A stretch of 19,735 nt of DNA from Alphaproteobacteria bacterium (GTDB lineage: Bacteria > Pseudomonadota > Alphaproteobacteria > Rs-D84). The position numbers and the translations under genes were made by a program. The stretch covers positions 1 through 19,735 of the forward strand of contig JAIDLK010000013.1 in NCBI GenBank assembly GCA_029051085.1, in the 5' to 3' direction. This document shows, piece by piece, positions 1 through 6,772 of this stretch. Positions within the stretch are counted from its first letter, which is position 1, and every line of letters starts with the position of its first letter. The notes under the pieces are model-generated. The model worked only from the letters and a program-made list of their open reading frames with translations, was not told the origin of the DNA and did no database searches.

Positions 1-3000
1 TGCCTTCGAATACTTCACCTGTCAGCTTTTTGCCGATAAACGGTTTCAGACTGCCGGTGCCGGCTTCAATTGTCTGACCTTCTGCAATCTGGAAAATCTG
101 ATCCGCAAAGCCCTTTTCAATAATGCTTGTTTCTTCTTCGCGGTCTTTATTGATTTTCTCAATCTTTTGCAGCTCAATCATCTGGGTGCGTTCGTCTTTC
201 TTGACACCATGACGGGTCAAAACGTTTACACCGATAACCGTTCCCTCTTCATTCGGGCCTACGCGCAAAGATGTATCTTTTACATTCAGTGCTTTTTCAC
301 CAAAGATATTACGCAGCAACGCTTCTTCGGGTGTCAGCAATGTCTCGGATTTCGGAGATACACGGCCAACCAAAATGTCACCCTGTTTTACGCGGGCACC
401 GACATAAATAATACCGGATTCATCCAAATTCTTAAGCGCTTCTTCACCAACGTTTGGAATATCGCGTGTAAAGCTTTCCGGCCCCAACTGGGTATCACGA
501 ACTTTGAATTCCTTTTCAACAATCTTGATAGATGTGAAAACGTCATCGCGTGAAATACGTTCGGAAATAACGATGGAGTCTTCGTAGTTATAACCACGCC
601 ACGGCATAAATGCCACCAATACGTTACGGCCCAGCGCCAGTTCACCATAGTTCATAGACGCACCGTCGGCAATGATGTCGCCCGCAGAGATGCGGTCGCC
701 GACCTTTACCAGCGGCTTTTGGTGAATCAGGGTTTCACTGTTGGAACGCTCAAATTTTTCCAAATTATAAATGTCAACGCCGGTTACGACATTGCGGCTG
801 TTCATGCACTTTACCACGATACGGTTGGCATCAACAGATTCTACAACACCGCTGTGTTTTGCAACTTTACCGGTGCGAGAATCACGCGCCACTTCACGCT
901 CGATACCGGTACCGACCAACGGTGCCTGAACACGCATTAGCGGTACAGCCTGACGCTGCATGTTTGAACCCATTAGCGCACGGTTGGCGTCGTCGTTTTC
1001 AACGAACGGAATCAAACCGGTGGCAATGGATACAACCTGACGCGGCTCCACGTCGATAAGGTCGATTTCGTTTTTCGGAACCATTGTAAATTCACCGTCA
1101 ACACGTGCCGTTACCATGTCTTCGGACAAAACACCAGCAGCTGTTGTCGGGGTATTACCCTGAGCAATTTTGTGGCCCAGTTCCTCGTCAGCGGTCAGAT
1201 ATACCATTTTGTCGGTAATCTTGCTGTTCTCAACAACATAATAAGGTGTTTCGATAAATCCATACGGATTTACACGCGCATACGCGGACAAGTGGTTAAT
1301 CAGACCGATGTTCGCACCTTCGGGTGTATGAATTGGGCAAAGTCTTCCATAGTGCGTCGGATGAACGTCGCGGACGTCAATACCCGCGCGTTCACGATTC
1401 AAACCACCGGGACCCAATGCGGAAATCAGACGCTTATGTTCCAACTCGGACAGCGGATTATACGCATCCATAAACTGAGACAACTGTGATGTTCCCAAGA
1501 ACTCTGCAACCAAGGACATCAACGGCTTTACATTGATTACATCCTGGGGCTGCATATTGGCGATATTCGGGGAGGACAGCTGTTCGCGAACCAGGCGTTC
1601 AATACGAACCATACCGGTGCGGAAATTCTGTTCCAAAAGTTCGCCAACCGTACGAACACGACGGTTCGACAGGTTGTCAATATCGTCAACAACATCTTTA
1701 CGGTCAATAATATTTGTCAGCGTCTTTAATACAGCCAGGAAATCACCCTTGGTCAATGTACGCTCATCTTCCGGTTTCTTGCCGGATTCGATTTTCAGAC
1801 GCTTGTTCATCTTAAAGCGACCGACAGCCGACAAATCATAGTATGCCTGGTCAAATCCCTGACGGGTGAACAGATTGATTGCCGCCTCTAATGTCGGACG
1901 TTCGCCCGGACGAATGATGTTATAAATTTCAATCAGCGCTTCTTCACGATTTGTGGTCTTGTCCGCCATCAATGTATTACGCATATGTGCGGAAATTGTG
2001 GTATTATCGATGGCAATCAGGGAAATTTCCTTTACATCCATCTTTTCCAAGTCGGCCAAAACCTCTTCTGTAATTTCCGTGCCGGCCGGGAATACAATTT
2101 CACCGGCATTGGTAATCGGGTCAAACAGATATTCACCAACCAAAGCATCGGAATTGATACCAAATTTTTTGGACGCTGTCATAATCTTGGACAAACGCTT
2201 TGCGTTCAAGCGGTCACCCTTGGCCGCCAAGACCTTTTTGTCTTTTGGATTAATCAGGTCATAATTCAGGCGGTATTTATCCAAGCCTTCGAATACAGAT
2301 GTTTCACCGGTCCACAATGCGCCGTCAAAAGCCAACGGGATACGCTTATAGAATGCCCCCAAGATTTCGGCATCACTCATACCGCGAACACCGGCCTTGC
2401 GCGGGTCTGCCGCCCATTTCTTTTCATCTTCCGCCGTCGGCAGGCAGCGCAGCAATACTGTCGCAGGCACTTTGCGGCGACGATCTATGCGAACATAAAT
2501 TACGCCCTTGGCCTCTTCAAAGTCTATCCAGCTGCCGTGTTCGGGAATAATACGGGCGGTATAAGTCGTCGGATTCCCCGCAACTTTTGATTCTTTTGTT
2601 GTTGCAAAAACCACACCCTGGGCACGATGCATCTGGGAAACAATAACACGTTCAACACCCGATGCGATAAAGCTGCCGCGCTCTGTCATAAGCGGCACTT
2701 CGCCCATAAATATTTCTTGTTCCTTGATATCGCGCAGTGTTTTTTTACCATCTTCTGCGACATCCCACAAAATCAATCTCAGCTTCAATTTCAGCTTGCT
2801 GGAATACGTCATATTACGCAGCATGCATTCCTTGACGTTATAGACAGGTTTGTCCAGCGTATATTCAACAAATTCTAAATCGGCAATTCCCGCATAATCC
2901 TTGATTGGAAACATAGAAGAAAATACATTCTGCAAACCGATATTCTTGCGGTTCTGGGGATCAACGTCCGCCTGCAGAAAATCTTTGTAGGAATCGTATT

Positions 3001-3079
3001 GAATTTCAACCAAATCAGGAAGCGGAGTTTGCAAAAAACTTTTACCAAAAGATTTTCTAATTTTCTGGATAACTGCCAT
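1..3079 (-). CDS. rpoB: RNA polymerase beta subunit, 3' end cut by window edge
   Basis: This gene encodes the beta subunit of DNA-directed RNA polymerase, which forms one side of the active-site cleft. About 1026 codons are present from an ATG at 3079; the C-terminal quarter lies beyond position 1, since the family usually has about 1350 residues. The start reads MAVIQKIRKSFGKSF. The N-terminal region contains ERVIVSQMHR and GSWIDFE. The rifampicin-site segment begins with GTSQLSQFMD at codons 529-538 and continues through HKRLISALGPGGL to DVHPTHYGRLCPI. These are unmistakable family signatures. Several normally fixed positions differ: Leu551 stands where E. coli has Arg529, His584 where it has Glu562, and Ala589 where it has Pro567. 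The gene follows rplL after a gap of about 160 bases that contains a strong hairpin, as in many bacteria where rpoBC output is tuned separately from the ribosomal genes. Confidence 0.98.
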   Translation of the reverse strand, partial: MAVIQKIRKSFGKSFLQTPLPDLVEIQYDSYKDFLQADVDPQNRKNIGLQNVFSSMFPIKDYAGIADLEFVEYTLDKPVYNVKECMLRNMTYSSKLKLKLRLILWDVAEDGKKTLRDIKEQEIFMGEVPLMTERGSFIASGVERVIVSQMHRAQGVVFATTKESKVAGNPTTYTARIIPEHGSWIDFEEAKGVIYVRIDRRRKVPATVLLRCLPTAEDEKKWAADPRKAGVRGMSDAEILGAFYKRIPLAFDGALWTGETSVFEGLDKYRLNYDLINPKDKKVLAAKGDRLNAKRLSKIMTASKKFGINSDALVGEYLFDPITNAGEIVFPAGTEITEEVLADLEKMDVKEISLIAIDNTTISAHMRNTLMADKTTNREEALIEIYNIIRPGERPTLEAAINLFTRQGFDQAYYDLSAVGRFKMNKRLKIESGKKPEDERTLTKGDFLAVLKTLTNIIDRKDVVDDIDNLSNRRVRTVGELLEQNFRTGMVRIERLVREQLSSPNIANMQPQDVINVKPLMSLVAEFLGTSQLSQFMDAYNPLSELEHKRLISALGPGGLNRERAGIDVRDVHPTHYGRLCPIHTPEGANIGLINHLSAYARVNPYGFIETPYYVVENSKITDKMVYLTADEELGHKIAQGNTPTTAAGVLSEDMVTARVDGEFTMVPKNEIDLIDVEPRQVVSIATGLIPFVENDDANRALMGSNMQRQAVPLMRVQAPLVGTGIEREVARDSRTGKVAKHSGVVESVDANRIVVKCMNSRNVVTGVDIYNLEKFERSNSETLIHQKPLVKVGDRISAGDIIADGASMNYGELALGRNVLVAFMPWRGYNYEDSIVISERISRDDVFTSIKIVEKEFKVRDTQLGPESFTRDIPNVGEEALKNLDESGIIYVGARVKQGDILVGRVSPKSETLLTPEEALLRNIFGEKALNVKDTSLRVGPNEEGTVIGVNVLTRHGVKKDERTQMIELQKIEKINKDREEETSIIEKGFADQIFQIAEGQTIEAGTGSLKPFIGKKLTGEVFEG

Positions 3080-3147
3080 GGGTTTTAATCCTTTTTTTTG
3101 TGCGTTTTGCAAACAAACTTTTTGTATATGCTTTTTACGCCGCTTGG

Positions 3148-3176
3148 CCCGCTTGGGAAATTTATCCCCAAGCGGG
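3148..3176 (-). promoter_or_regulatory. Strong hairpin in the rplL-rpoB gap
   Basis: A perfect 10-bp inverted repeat (CCCGCTTGGG and its complement, 9-base loop) lies in the leader between rplL and rpoB. No T-run follows it on the minus strand, so it is not a classical terminator. E. coli has an attenuator and an RNase III site at this place; an analogous role is inferred. Smaller hairpins lie just upstream (around 3190-3206 and 3215-3235). Together they make the 160-base gap highly structured, and no gene is seen in it. Confidence 0.6.
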
Positions 3177-3239
3177 CGGCGGCAGACCGCGATTTCCGCG
3201 GTATAGTAGTACTAGAACCAATCGGTTCCGATGGGTGAA

Positions 3240-3605
3240 TTATTTCAATTCAACCTTGGCACCGGCACCTTCCAAGGTCGCTTTCAGCTTTTCAGCTTCG
3301 TCCTTGGCAACTGCTTCTTTAACAGTCTTCGGCGCACCTTCGACCAGGGCTTTTGCTTCGCCCAGGCCCAGGCCTGTGATGTCTTTTACAGCCTTGATGA
3401 CGGCCAGTTTGTTCGCGCCAACTTCGGCCAGAACAACGTCAAATTCCGTCTTTTCTTCAGCGGCGGCAGCAGCCGGGCCAGCTGCAACTGCAACTGCGGC
3501 GGCGGCGCTTACGCCCCATGCTTCTTCCAGAGCCTTGGACAGCTCAACAGCTTCCAAAACGCTCAATTTTGACAATTCTTCAACTAATTTCTGAATGTCT
3601 GCCAT
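3240..3605 (-). CDS. rplL: 50S ribosomal protein L7/L12
   Basis: The gene encodes the stalk protein of the large ribosomal subunit, present in several copies per ribosome, which recruits and stimulates translation GTPases. The 121 residues match the family length. The layout is typical: an N-terminal dimerisation helix (MADIQKLVEELSKLSVLEAV), an Ala-rich hinge at about residues 33-50, and a C-terminal domain with EKTEFDVVL, IKAVKDITGLGLGEAKALVE and the final GAKVELK. A strong ribosome-binding site (AGGAGC) lies six bases before the ATG, suiting its high expression. It follows rplJ by 48 bases; a GNRA-type hairpin sits in that gap. Confidence 0.99.
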   Translation of the reverse strand: MADIQKLVEELSKLSVLEAVELSKALEEAWGVSAAAAVAVAAGPAAAAAEEKTEFDVVLAEVGANKLAVIKAVKDITGLGLGEAKALVEGAPKTVKEAVAKDEAEKLKATLEGAGAKVELK

Positions 3606-3628
3606 TTTTTGCTCCTATTTATAATTAC

Positions 3629-3646
3629 CACAATGTCGCCATTGTG
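3629..3646 (-). promoter_or_regulatory. Hairpin with GCGA tetraloop between rplJ and rplL
   Basis: On the minus strand a perfect 7-bp stem (CACAATG paired with CATTGTG) closes a GCGA loop of the stable GNRA type. It sits just after the rplJ stop and about 20 bases before the rplL start. It might protect the rplL message or help set the higher yield of L7/L12 relative to L10; the function is inferred. Confidence 0.5.
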
Positions 3647-3653
3647 AATTTTA

Positions 3654-4133
3654 TTATTGTTCTTTCTTTCCATACTCTGCTGAAACACGTGCCAAACGCG
3701 AACCCGGTTCGACCAAGATACGCGCGATTGTACCGCGGATTTCCAGCAAGGACGGAAGCTTGGATAATTGCATAACGCCGTCTGTGTCCAGAACATCTGC
3801 ATCCATTTTACCACCAACAATGGTCAGGTTCGGGTGCGCTTCTGCGAACTTTGCCAGAACCTTGGTCACGGCCAACGCATCTGTCGCGATTGCAACAGCG
3901 GTCGGACGCTTCATCATTTCGGATACAGGTTCGAAATCGGTGTCTTTCAACGCCAATTTCATCAAACGGTTTTTAACGACTTTGAACATGGAAACCAGCG
4001 GACGCAGTTCATTGCGCAGCTCTTCCATTTCTTTTACAGTCACACCGTGGTTTTCAACCACGAAGATACCGTTTGCATCTTTCAAGGACGACTGCAACGC
4101 TGAAATCAAATCTGATTTTTCTTCGCGTTTCAT
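3654..4133 (-). CDS. rplJ: 50S ribosomal protein L10
   Basis: L10 anchors the L7/L12 dimers to the ribosome and, in the L10-L12 complex, usually represses its own mRNA. The 159-residue product starts MKREEKSDLISALQSSLKDA and carries the family segments FVVENHGVTVKEMEELRNEL, FKVVKNRLMKLAL and NLTIVGGKMD. The C-terminal helices that bind L7/L12 follow. The start ATG has TAAGGA about eight bases upstream. The preceding leader contains two adjacent GC-rich hairpins, the expected location of an L10 autoregulatory site. The gene lies in the standard order rplK-rplA-rplJ-rplL. Confidence 0.99.
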   Translation of the reverse strand: MKREEKSDLISALQSSLKDANGIFVVENHGVTVKEMEELRNELRPLVSMFKVVKNRLMKLALKDTDFEPVSEMMKRPTAVAIATDALAVTKVLAKFAEAHPNLTIVGGKMDADVLDTDGVMQLSKLPSLLEIRGTIARILVEPGSRLARVSAEYGKKEQ

Positions 4134-4165
4134 CTATTATATCCTTACTTCATTTTGTTAACTTT

Positions 4166-4203
4166 CCAGCCGGGTCGCCCCGGTTGGGGCTTTTTCCTGC
4201 CCC
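4166..4203 (-). promoter_or_regulatory. Candidate L10 leader structure upstream of rplJ
   Basis: Reading the minus strand there are two neighbouring stems, GGGGC/GCCCC with an eight-base A-rich loop and then CCGGG/CCCGG-type pairing closing a short loop, ending about 32 bases before the rplJ ATG. The second arm of the first stem could also pair with the following GGGGC, which would allow alternative folds. In many bacteria the L10-L12 complex binds a leader here. The position and alternative pairing fit, but I cannot show the consensus binding motif. Confidence 0.45.
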
Positions 4204-4277
4204 AAAGAACTTTTTCTTTGTCTATGATGGAAATTAAGCGTTTTCGCACCATCAGTCTTGGACAGAAATTTGTTGCA

Positions 4278-4300
4278 CATTCCGGGCATTGCCCGGAATG
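4278..4300 (-). promoter_or_regulatory. Perfect hairpin just downstream of rplA
   Basis: A 10-bp perfect inverted repeat (CATTCCGGGC, three-base loop) lies six bases after the rplA stop. The minus-strand sequence after it is TGCAACAAATTT, with no clean T-run, so complete termination is doubtful. It may be a partial terminator, an mRNA-stabilising stem protecting rplK-rplA, or part of the rplJ leader. The 173-base gap between rplA and rplJ holds only this and the rplJ leader stems. Confidence 0.5.
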
Positions 4301-4306
4301 CTTTTA

Positions 4307-4981
4307 TTATTTCGCGTCAACCTTCAGACCAGGTCCCTGGGTCGTCGCAATAGAGATACCCAGAATATACTGACCCTTGGATGTTGCAGGCTTTACCTTT
4401 TTCAGCTGTTCAATCAACGCCATTGCGTTTTCAACCAGCTTTTCAGTCGGGAACGACATTTTACCAATACCTGCGTGGATGATACCCTTCTTTTCCGCGC
4501 GATACTCAATCTGACCCGCCTTTGCAACCTTAACCGCGTCGGCAACGTTGTTTGTTACCGTGCCCAGTTTTGGGTTCGGCATCAGGCCCTTGGGACCCAA
4601 TACGCGTGCAATTTTAGACATTTTCGGCATCATATCCGGTGTTGCGATAACACGGTCGAAATTGATTTCGCCGCCCGCAACCTTTTCAATCAGCTCTTCA
4701 CCGCCAACAACATCGGCACCGGCTTTTTTAGCTTCGTCCTGAGAGTTGACTGTGAAAACCGCAACGCGTACCGTTTTACCTGTGCCATTCGGCAAGCTTA
4801 ACATACCGCGAATATTCTGGTCCGCCTTGGTAACGTCAATACCCAAGCGGATTGCGATTTCCAAGCTTTCATCGAACTTTTTGGAGGTAAATGCACGCAA
4901 TGCATCAATGGCATCCGCCAAAGGATACATCTTGTCCTGATCCAGAGCACTCCAAGTCTGCTGTCTTTTAGTAGCTTTCAT
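4307..4981 (-). CDS. rplA: 50S ribosomal protein L1
   Basis: L1 binds 23S rRNA at the mobile L1 stalk, helps release deacylated tRNA, and commonly represses the rplKA message. The 224 residues are close to the usual length (about 230). Clear signatures are MYPLADAIDALRAFTSKKFD, SLPNGTGKTVRVAVF, IATPDMMPKMSKIARVLGPK, GLMPNPKLGTVT and the IEYRAEKKGIIHAGIGK block. The start lies three bases after the rplK stop, and its ribosome-binding site GGAGGA is inside the end of rplK, so the two genes are probably translationally coupled. Confidence 0.99.
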   Translation of the reverse strand: MKATKRQQTWSALDQDKMYPLADAIDALRAFTSKKFDESLEIAIRLGIDVTKADQNIRGMLSLPNGTGKTVRVAVFTVNSQDEAKKAGADVVGGEELIEKVAGGEINFDRVIATPDMMPKMSKIARVLGPKGLMPNPKLGTVTNNVADAVKVAKAGQIEYRAEKKGIIHAGIGKMSFPTEKLVENAMALIEQLKKVKPATSKGQYILGISIATTQGPGLKVDAK

Positions 4982-4984
4982 ATC

Positions 4985-5416
4985 TTATTCCTCCACCTTT
5001 ACGCCCATAGAACGGCACTGACCCGCAACAATGTTCATCGCAGATTCAATGGTAGAGCAATTCAAGTCCGGCATTTTAGCTTCGGCAATTTCCTTAATCT
5101 GAGCCTTGGAAATTGTGCCAACGAAATCACGACCCGGTTTGTGGGAACCGATTTTCAGCTTCAATGCGTTTTTGATGTAGTACGACACCGGCGGCAGCTT
5201 CATAATGAATTCAAAGCTGCGGTCAGTATAAACAGTGATTATGCAAGGGATAGGCATACCCGGTGTTTTATCAGCTGTTCTGTCATTAAACTGTTTGCAG
5301 AATTCGGCGATGTTAACACCCGCCGCACCCAACGCCGGCCCAATCGGAGGCGCAGGATTTGCCTGTTTTGCAGGGACGACCAGTTTGACCACTCCCTTAA
5401 CTTCTTTCTTTGCCAT
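4985..5416 (-). CDS. rplK: 50S ribosomal protein L11
   Basis: L11 forms, with 23S rRNA, the GTPase-associated centre and is needed for the stringent response through RelA. The 143-residue product begins MAKKEVKGVVKLVVPAKQAN, followed by the proline-rich PAPPIGPALGAAGVNI segment where thiostrepton resistance changes map in other bacteria. The C-terminal RNA-binding domain contains KIGSHKPGRDFVGTISKAQ and ends VAGQCRSMGVKVEE. GGAG lies about eight bases before the ATG. It is preceded by a 91-base leader with a strong hairpin and, upstream of that, the small gene at 5508-5651. Confidence 0.99.
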   Translation of the reverse strand: MAKKEVKGVVKLVVPAKQANPAPPIGPALGAAGVNIAEFCKQFNDRTADKTPGMPIPCIITVYTDRSFEFIMKLPPVSYYIKNALKLKIGSHKPGRDFVGTISKAQIKEIAEAKMPDLNCSTIESAMNIVAGQCRSMGVKVEE

Positions 5417-5445
5417 TTTTTCACTCCATTTTCTTGGTTAGTGTT

Positions 5446-5471
5446 GCGGTACGATGTGGCGCATCTACCGC
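5446..5471 (-). promoter_or_regulatory. Long hairpin in the rplK leader, candidate L1 control site
   Basis: On the minus strand a stem of ten base pairs (GCGGTA then GATG on the 5' side, CATC then TACCGC on the 3' side, with one bulged G) closes a five-base loop. It ends 29 bases before the rplK ATG. L1 represses the rplKA message in many bacteria by binding a leader that mimics its rRNA site, and this is where such a site would lie. I do not see a definite match to the L1 consensus, so the role is inferred. Confidence 0.5.
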
Positions 5472-5507
5472 CGGGTTACGGATTTTTACAAAAACCCGCA
5501 AAAACTT

Positions 5508-5651
5508 TTATCGGCGACGACGATAATATTTTTCAATCACCATACGTGCCCATTCCGGATTTTCCCGACGAAACTTTGCAACGGCCGCAGATACCCTGAC
5601 CATGCTTGCAATCCGTTCCTTTGACGGCGAAACCCAGACAAATTTTTGCAT
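5508..5651 (-). CDS. Small basic protein of 47 residues between nusG and rplK
   Basis: This short gene starts at an ATG that shares one base with the nusG stop (TAATG), with AAGG about five bases before it, and ends with TAA 91 bases before rplK. The overlap is typical of translational coupling. The product begins MQKFVWVSPSKERIASMVRV, has a central Ala/Val/Lys stretch, then FRRENPEWARMVIEKYY, and closes with four arginines. It is strongly basic, has no membrane segment or signal peptide, and could form amphipathic helices. I do not recognise the family. Its composition suits binding to RNA or the ribosome, but that is only inference. Most genomes have nusG followed directly by rplK, so this is an unusual insertion; a chance frame remains possible. 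Confidence 0.6.
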   Translation of the reverse strand: MQKFVWVSPSKERIASMVRVSAAVAKFRRENPEWARMVIEKYYRRRR

Positions 5652-6184
5652 TAAACCTTTTCAACCTGTTCGAATTCCAGTTCAACGCTGGTTTCACGAC
5701 CGAACACCAAAATAGTTACGGTCATTTTCTGTTTTACGTTATCAACCTCTGACGCGACGCCATTGAAACCAGCGAACGGCCCGTCAATAACATGAACTTC
5801 TTGCCCCACCTCGTATTCAACGTCTTCGGTAACCACACTGCCCTCTTCAACCTGGCGCAGCAGGCGGCGCGCTTCTTCTTCGCTGACCGCAATCGGCTTG
5901 TTCTTGGCGCCCAAGAACATAACAACCTGGGGCATCAATTTTACCAAAGAGAACGTTTCGTTATTCATAACCATCTGAACAACGATATAACCCGGGAAGA
6001 ATTTTCTTTCGGATTTTACGCGCTTGCCACCTTTGATTTCTGTAACTTCGCGTGTCGGGACCAGAATTTCACCAAAAAAAGCATTCAAACGACGCTTGTC
6101 AATCTGTTCACGCAAGCCGCGCGCAACCTTATCCTCGCACCCGGTATGAACATTTACGACAAACCACTGCATATTGCTTTCCAT
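5651..6184 (-). CDS. nusG: Transcription termination/antitermination protein NusG
   Basis: NusG binds RNA polymerase across the clamp and beta lobe, increases processivity, and links polymerase to Rho or to ribosomal protein S10. The 177 residues match the family. The NGN domain starts at MQWFVVNVHTGCEDKVARGL and includes KSERKFFPGYIVVQM. The KOW domain has EVGQEVHVIDGPFAGFNGVA. The chosen ATG at 6184 has an AGGGGG ribosome-binding site eight to nine bases upstream; a second ATG four codons downstream is less well placed. It lies 21 bases after secE, and its stop overlaps the start of the small downstream gene by one base. Confidence 0.98.
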   Translation of the reverse strand: MESNMQWFVVNVHTGCEDKVARGLREQIDKRRLNAFFGEILVPTREVTEIKGGKRVKSERKFFPGYIVVQMVMNNETFSLVKLMPQVVMFLGAKNKPIAVSEEEARRLLRQVEEGSVVTEDVEYEVGQEVHVIDGPFAGFNGVASEVDNVKQKMTVTILVFGRETSVELEFEQVEKV

Positions 6185-6205
6185 TATATTTCGCCCCCTG
6201 ACGCG

Positions 6206-6385
6206 TTAGAATATCCAGCCGACAATTGCGTTCAACACACTGTCAACAACAAAAAAGAACAATGCCGCAAGACCGGAGAACACAAGAATCATAATAGTTG
6301 CACGCACAACACTGTCGCGTGACGGCCATACAATCTTAAACCATTCACTGCGCACCGATTTAATATATTCCAGCATTTTTTTCAT
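6206..6385 (-). CDS. secE: Protein translocase subunit SecE
   Basis: SecE clamps the SecY channel in the inner membrane. The short 59-residue form with one membrane segment is the one usual outside enterobacteria. The product begins MKKMLEYIKSVRSEWFKIVW; the WFKIVWPSR amphipathic region is the family signature, and residues at about 29-57 form the hydrophobic helix. An in-frame TTG two codons upstream (6391) could also be read, but the ATG at 6385 is better spaced from GGCGAGA. It lies between tRNA-Trp and nusG, the common alphaproteobacterial arrangement. Confidence 0.96.
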   Translation of the reverse strand: MKKMLEYIKSVRSEWFKIVWPSRDSVVRATIMILVFSGLAALFFFVVDSVLNAIVGWIF

Positions 6386-6438
6386 AAACAAATCTCGCCT
6401 TAATCCGTCTGCATTGCCCGCAAATCCGGCATTTTCTT

Positions 6439-6512
6439 TGGCAGGGGCAGAAGGAATCGAACCCTCATCCGCGGTTTTGGAGACCGATATTCTACCGTTG
6501 AACTATGCCCCT
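6439..6512 (-). tRNA. trpT: tRNA-Trp (anticodon CCA), 3' CCA encoded
   Basis: The minus strand folds as a complete tRNA: acceptor stem AGGGGCA paired with TGCCCCT, a D-arm with AGTTCAACGGTAGA, an anticodon arm whose loop reads CTCCAAA (anticodon CCA, Trp), and a T-arm with GGTTCGATTCC. The discriminator base is G, and the CCA end is encoded in DNA at 6439-6441. It heads the secE-nusG operon and is probably processed from the same transcript. Confidence 0.97.
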
Positions 6513-6593
6513 GTTTATACCTGCTTTGCCGCATATGCGTCAACATAGTCTGCGCTACAATACCACACGCATACGGAAAATCAAGCGGAAAGT

Positions 6594-6622
6594 ATTATAA
6601 GATTTTCTTCGGCGCCGCGCAA
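6594..6622 (-). promoter_or_regulatory. Sigma70-like promoter for the tRNA-Trp/secE/nusG operon
   Basis: Reading the minus strand, TTGCGC (-35) and a perfect TATAAT (-10) are separated by 17 bases. Transcription would begin near 6587, about 75 bases before the tRNA. A second weaker pair (TTGATT at 6579-6584 and TATTGT at 6557-6562, 16-base spacer) lies downstream. A TTGACG/TATAAA pair next to the tRNA would start inside the tRNA and is discounted. Confidence 0.65.
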
Positions 6623-6690
6623 GCAAAAAAGCACACAAAAACAATACATTGATTCAAATATCTGAAAAAAGATTCCAAAAATTCCCCCAA

Positions 6691-6718
6691 CAAGCGATTT
6701 TTTGCTTTTTTTCGCTTG
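6691..6718. promoter_or_regulatory. Inverted repeat overlapping the virB8 promoter
   Basis: CAAGCGA at 6691-6697 is matched by TCGCTTG at 6712-6718, separated by a T-rich 14-base spacer. The right arm overlaps the proposed -35 box of the virB promoter. This is a possible operator for a repressor or activator of the secretion genes; no regulator gene is present in the window. Confidence 0.35.
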
Positions 6719-6745
6719 CAGGAACGGTAATTTTTTTTCTACAAT
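6716..6745 (+). promoter_or_regulatory. Sigma70-like promoter for the virB8-virB9-virB10 operon
   Basis: TTGCAG (-35) and TACAAT (-10) are 18 bases apart, with a run of T in the spacer. Transcription would begin near 6752, leaving a leader of about 20 bases before the GTG start at 6773. It is divergent from the tRNA-Trp promoter; the 260-base region between the two holds only these promoter elements and repeats. Confidence 0.55.
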
Positions 6746-6772
6746 CAAACAAATCATTGAAGGGGGAGATAG

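Noticed and set aside
3100..3594. Long plus-strand frame (164 codons) opposite rplL
   Set aside because: It is an antisense shadow of the Ala-rich rplL gene with low-complexity Ala/Ser content and no ribosome-binding site.
6506..6540. TTGACG/TATAAA promoter pair directly before tRNA-Trp
   Set aside because: The start site would fall inside the tRNA, removing its 5' acceptor strand; the TATAAT promoter upstream is better.
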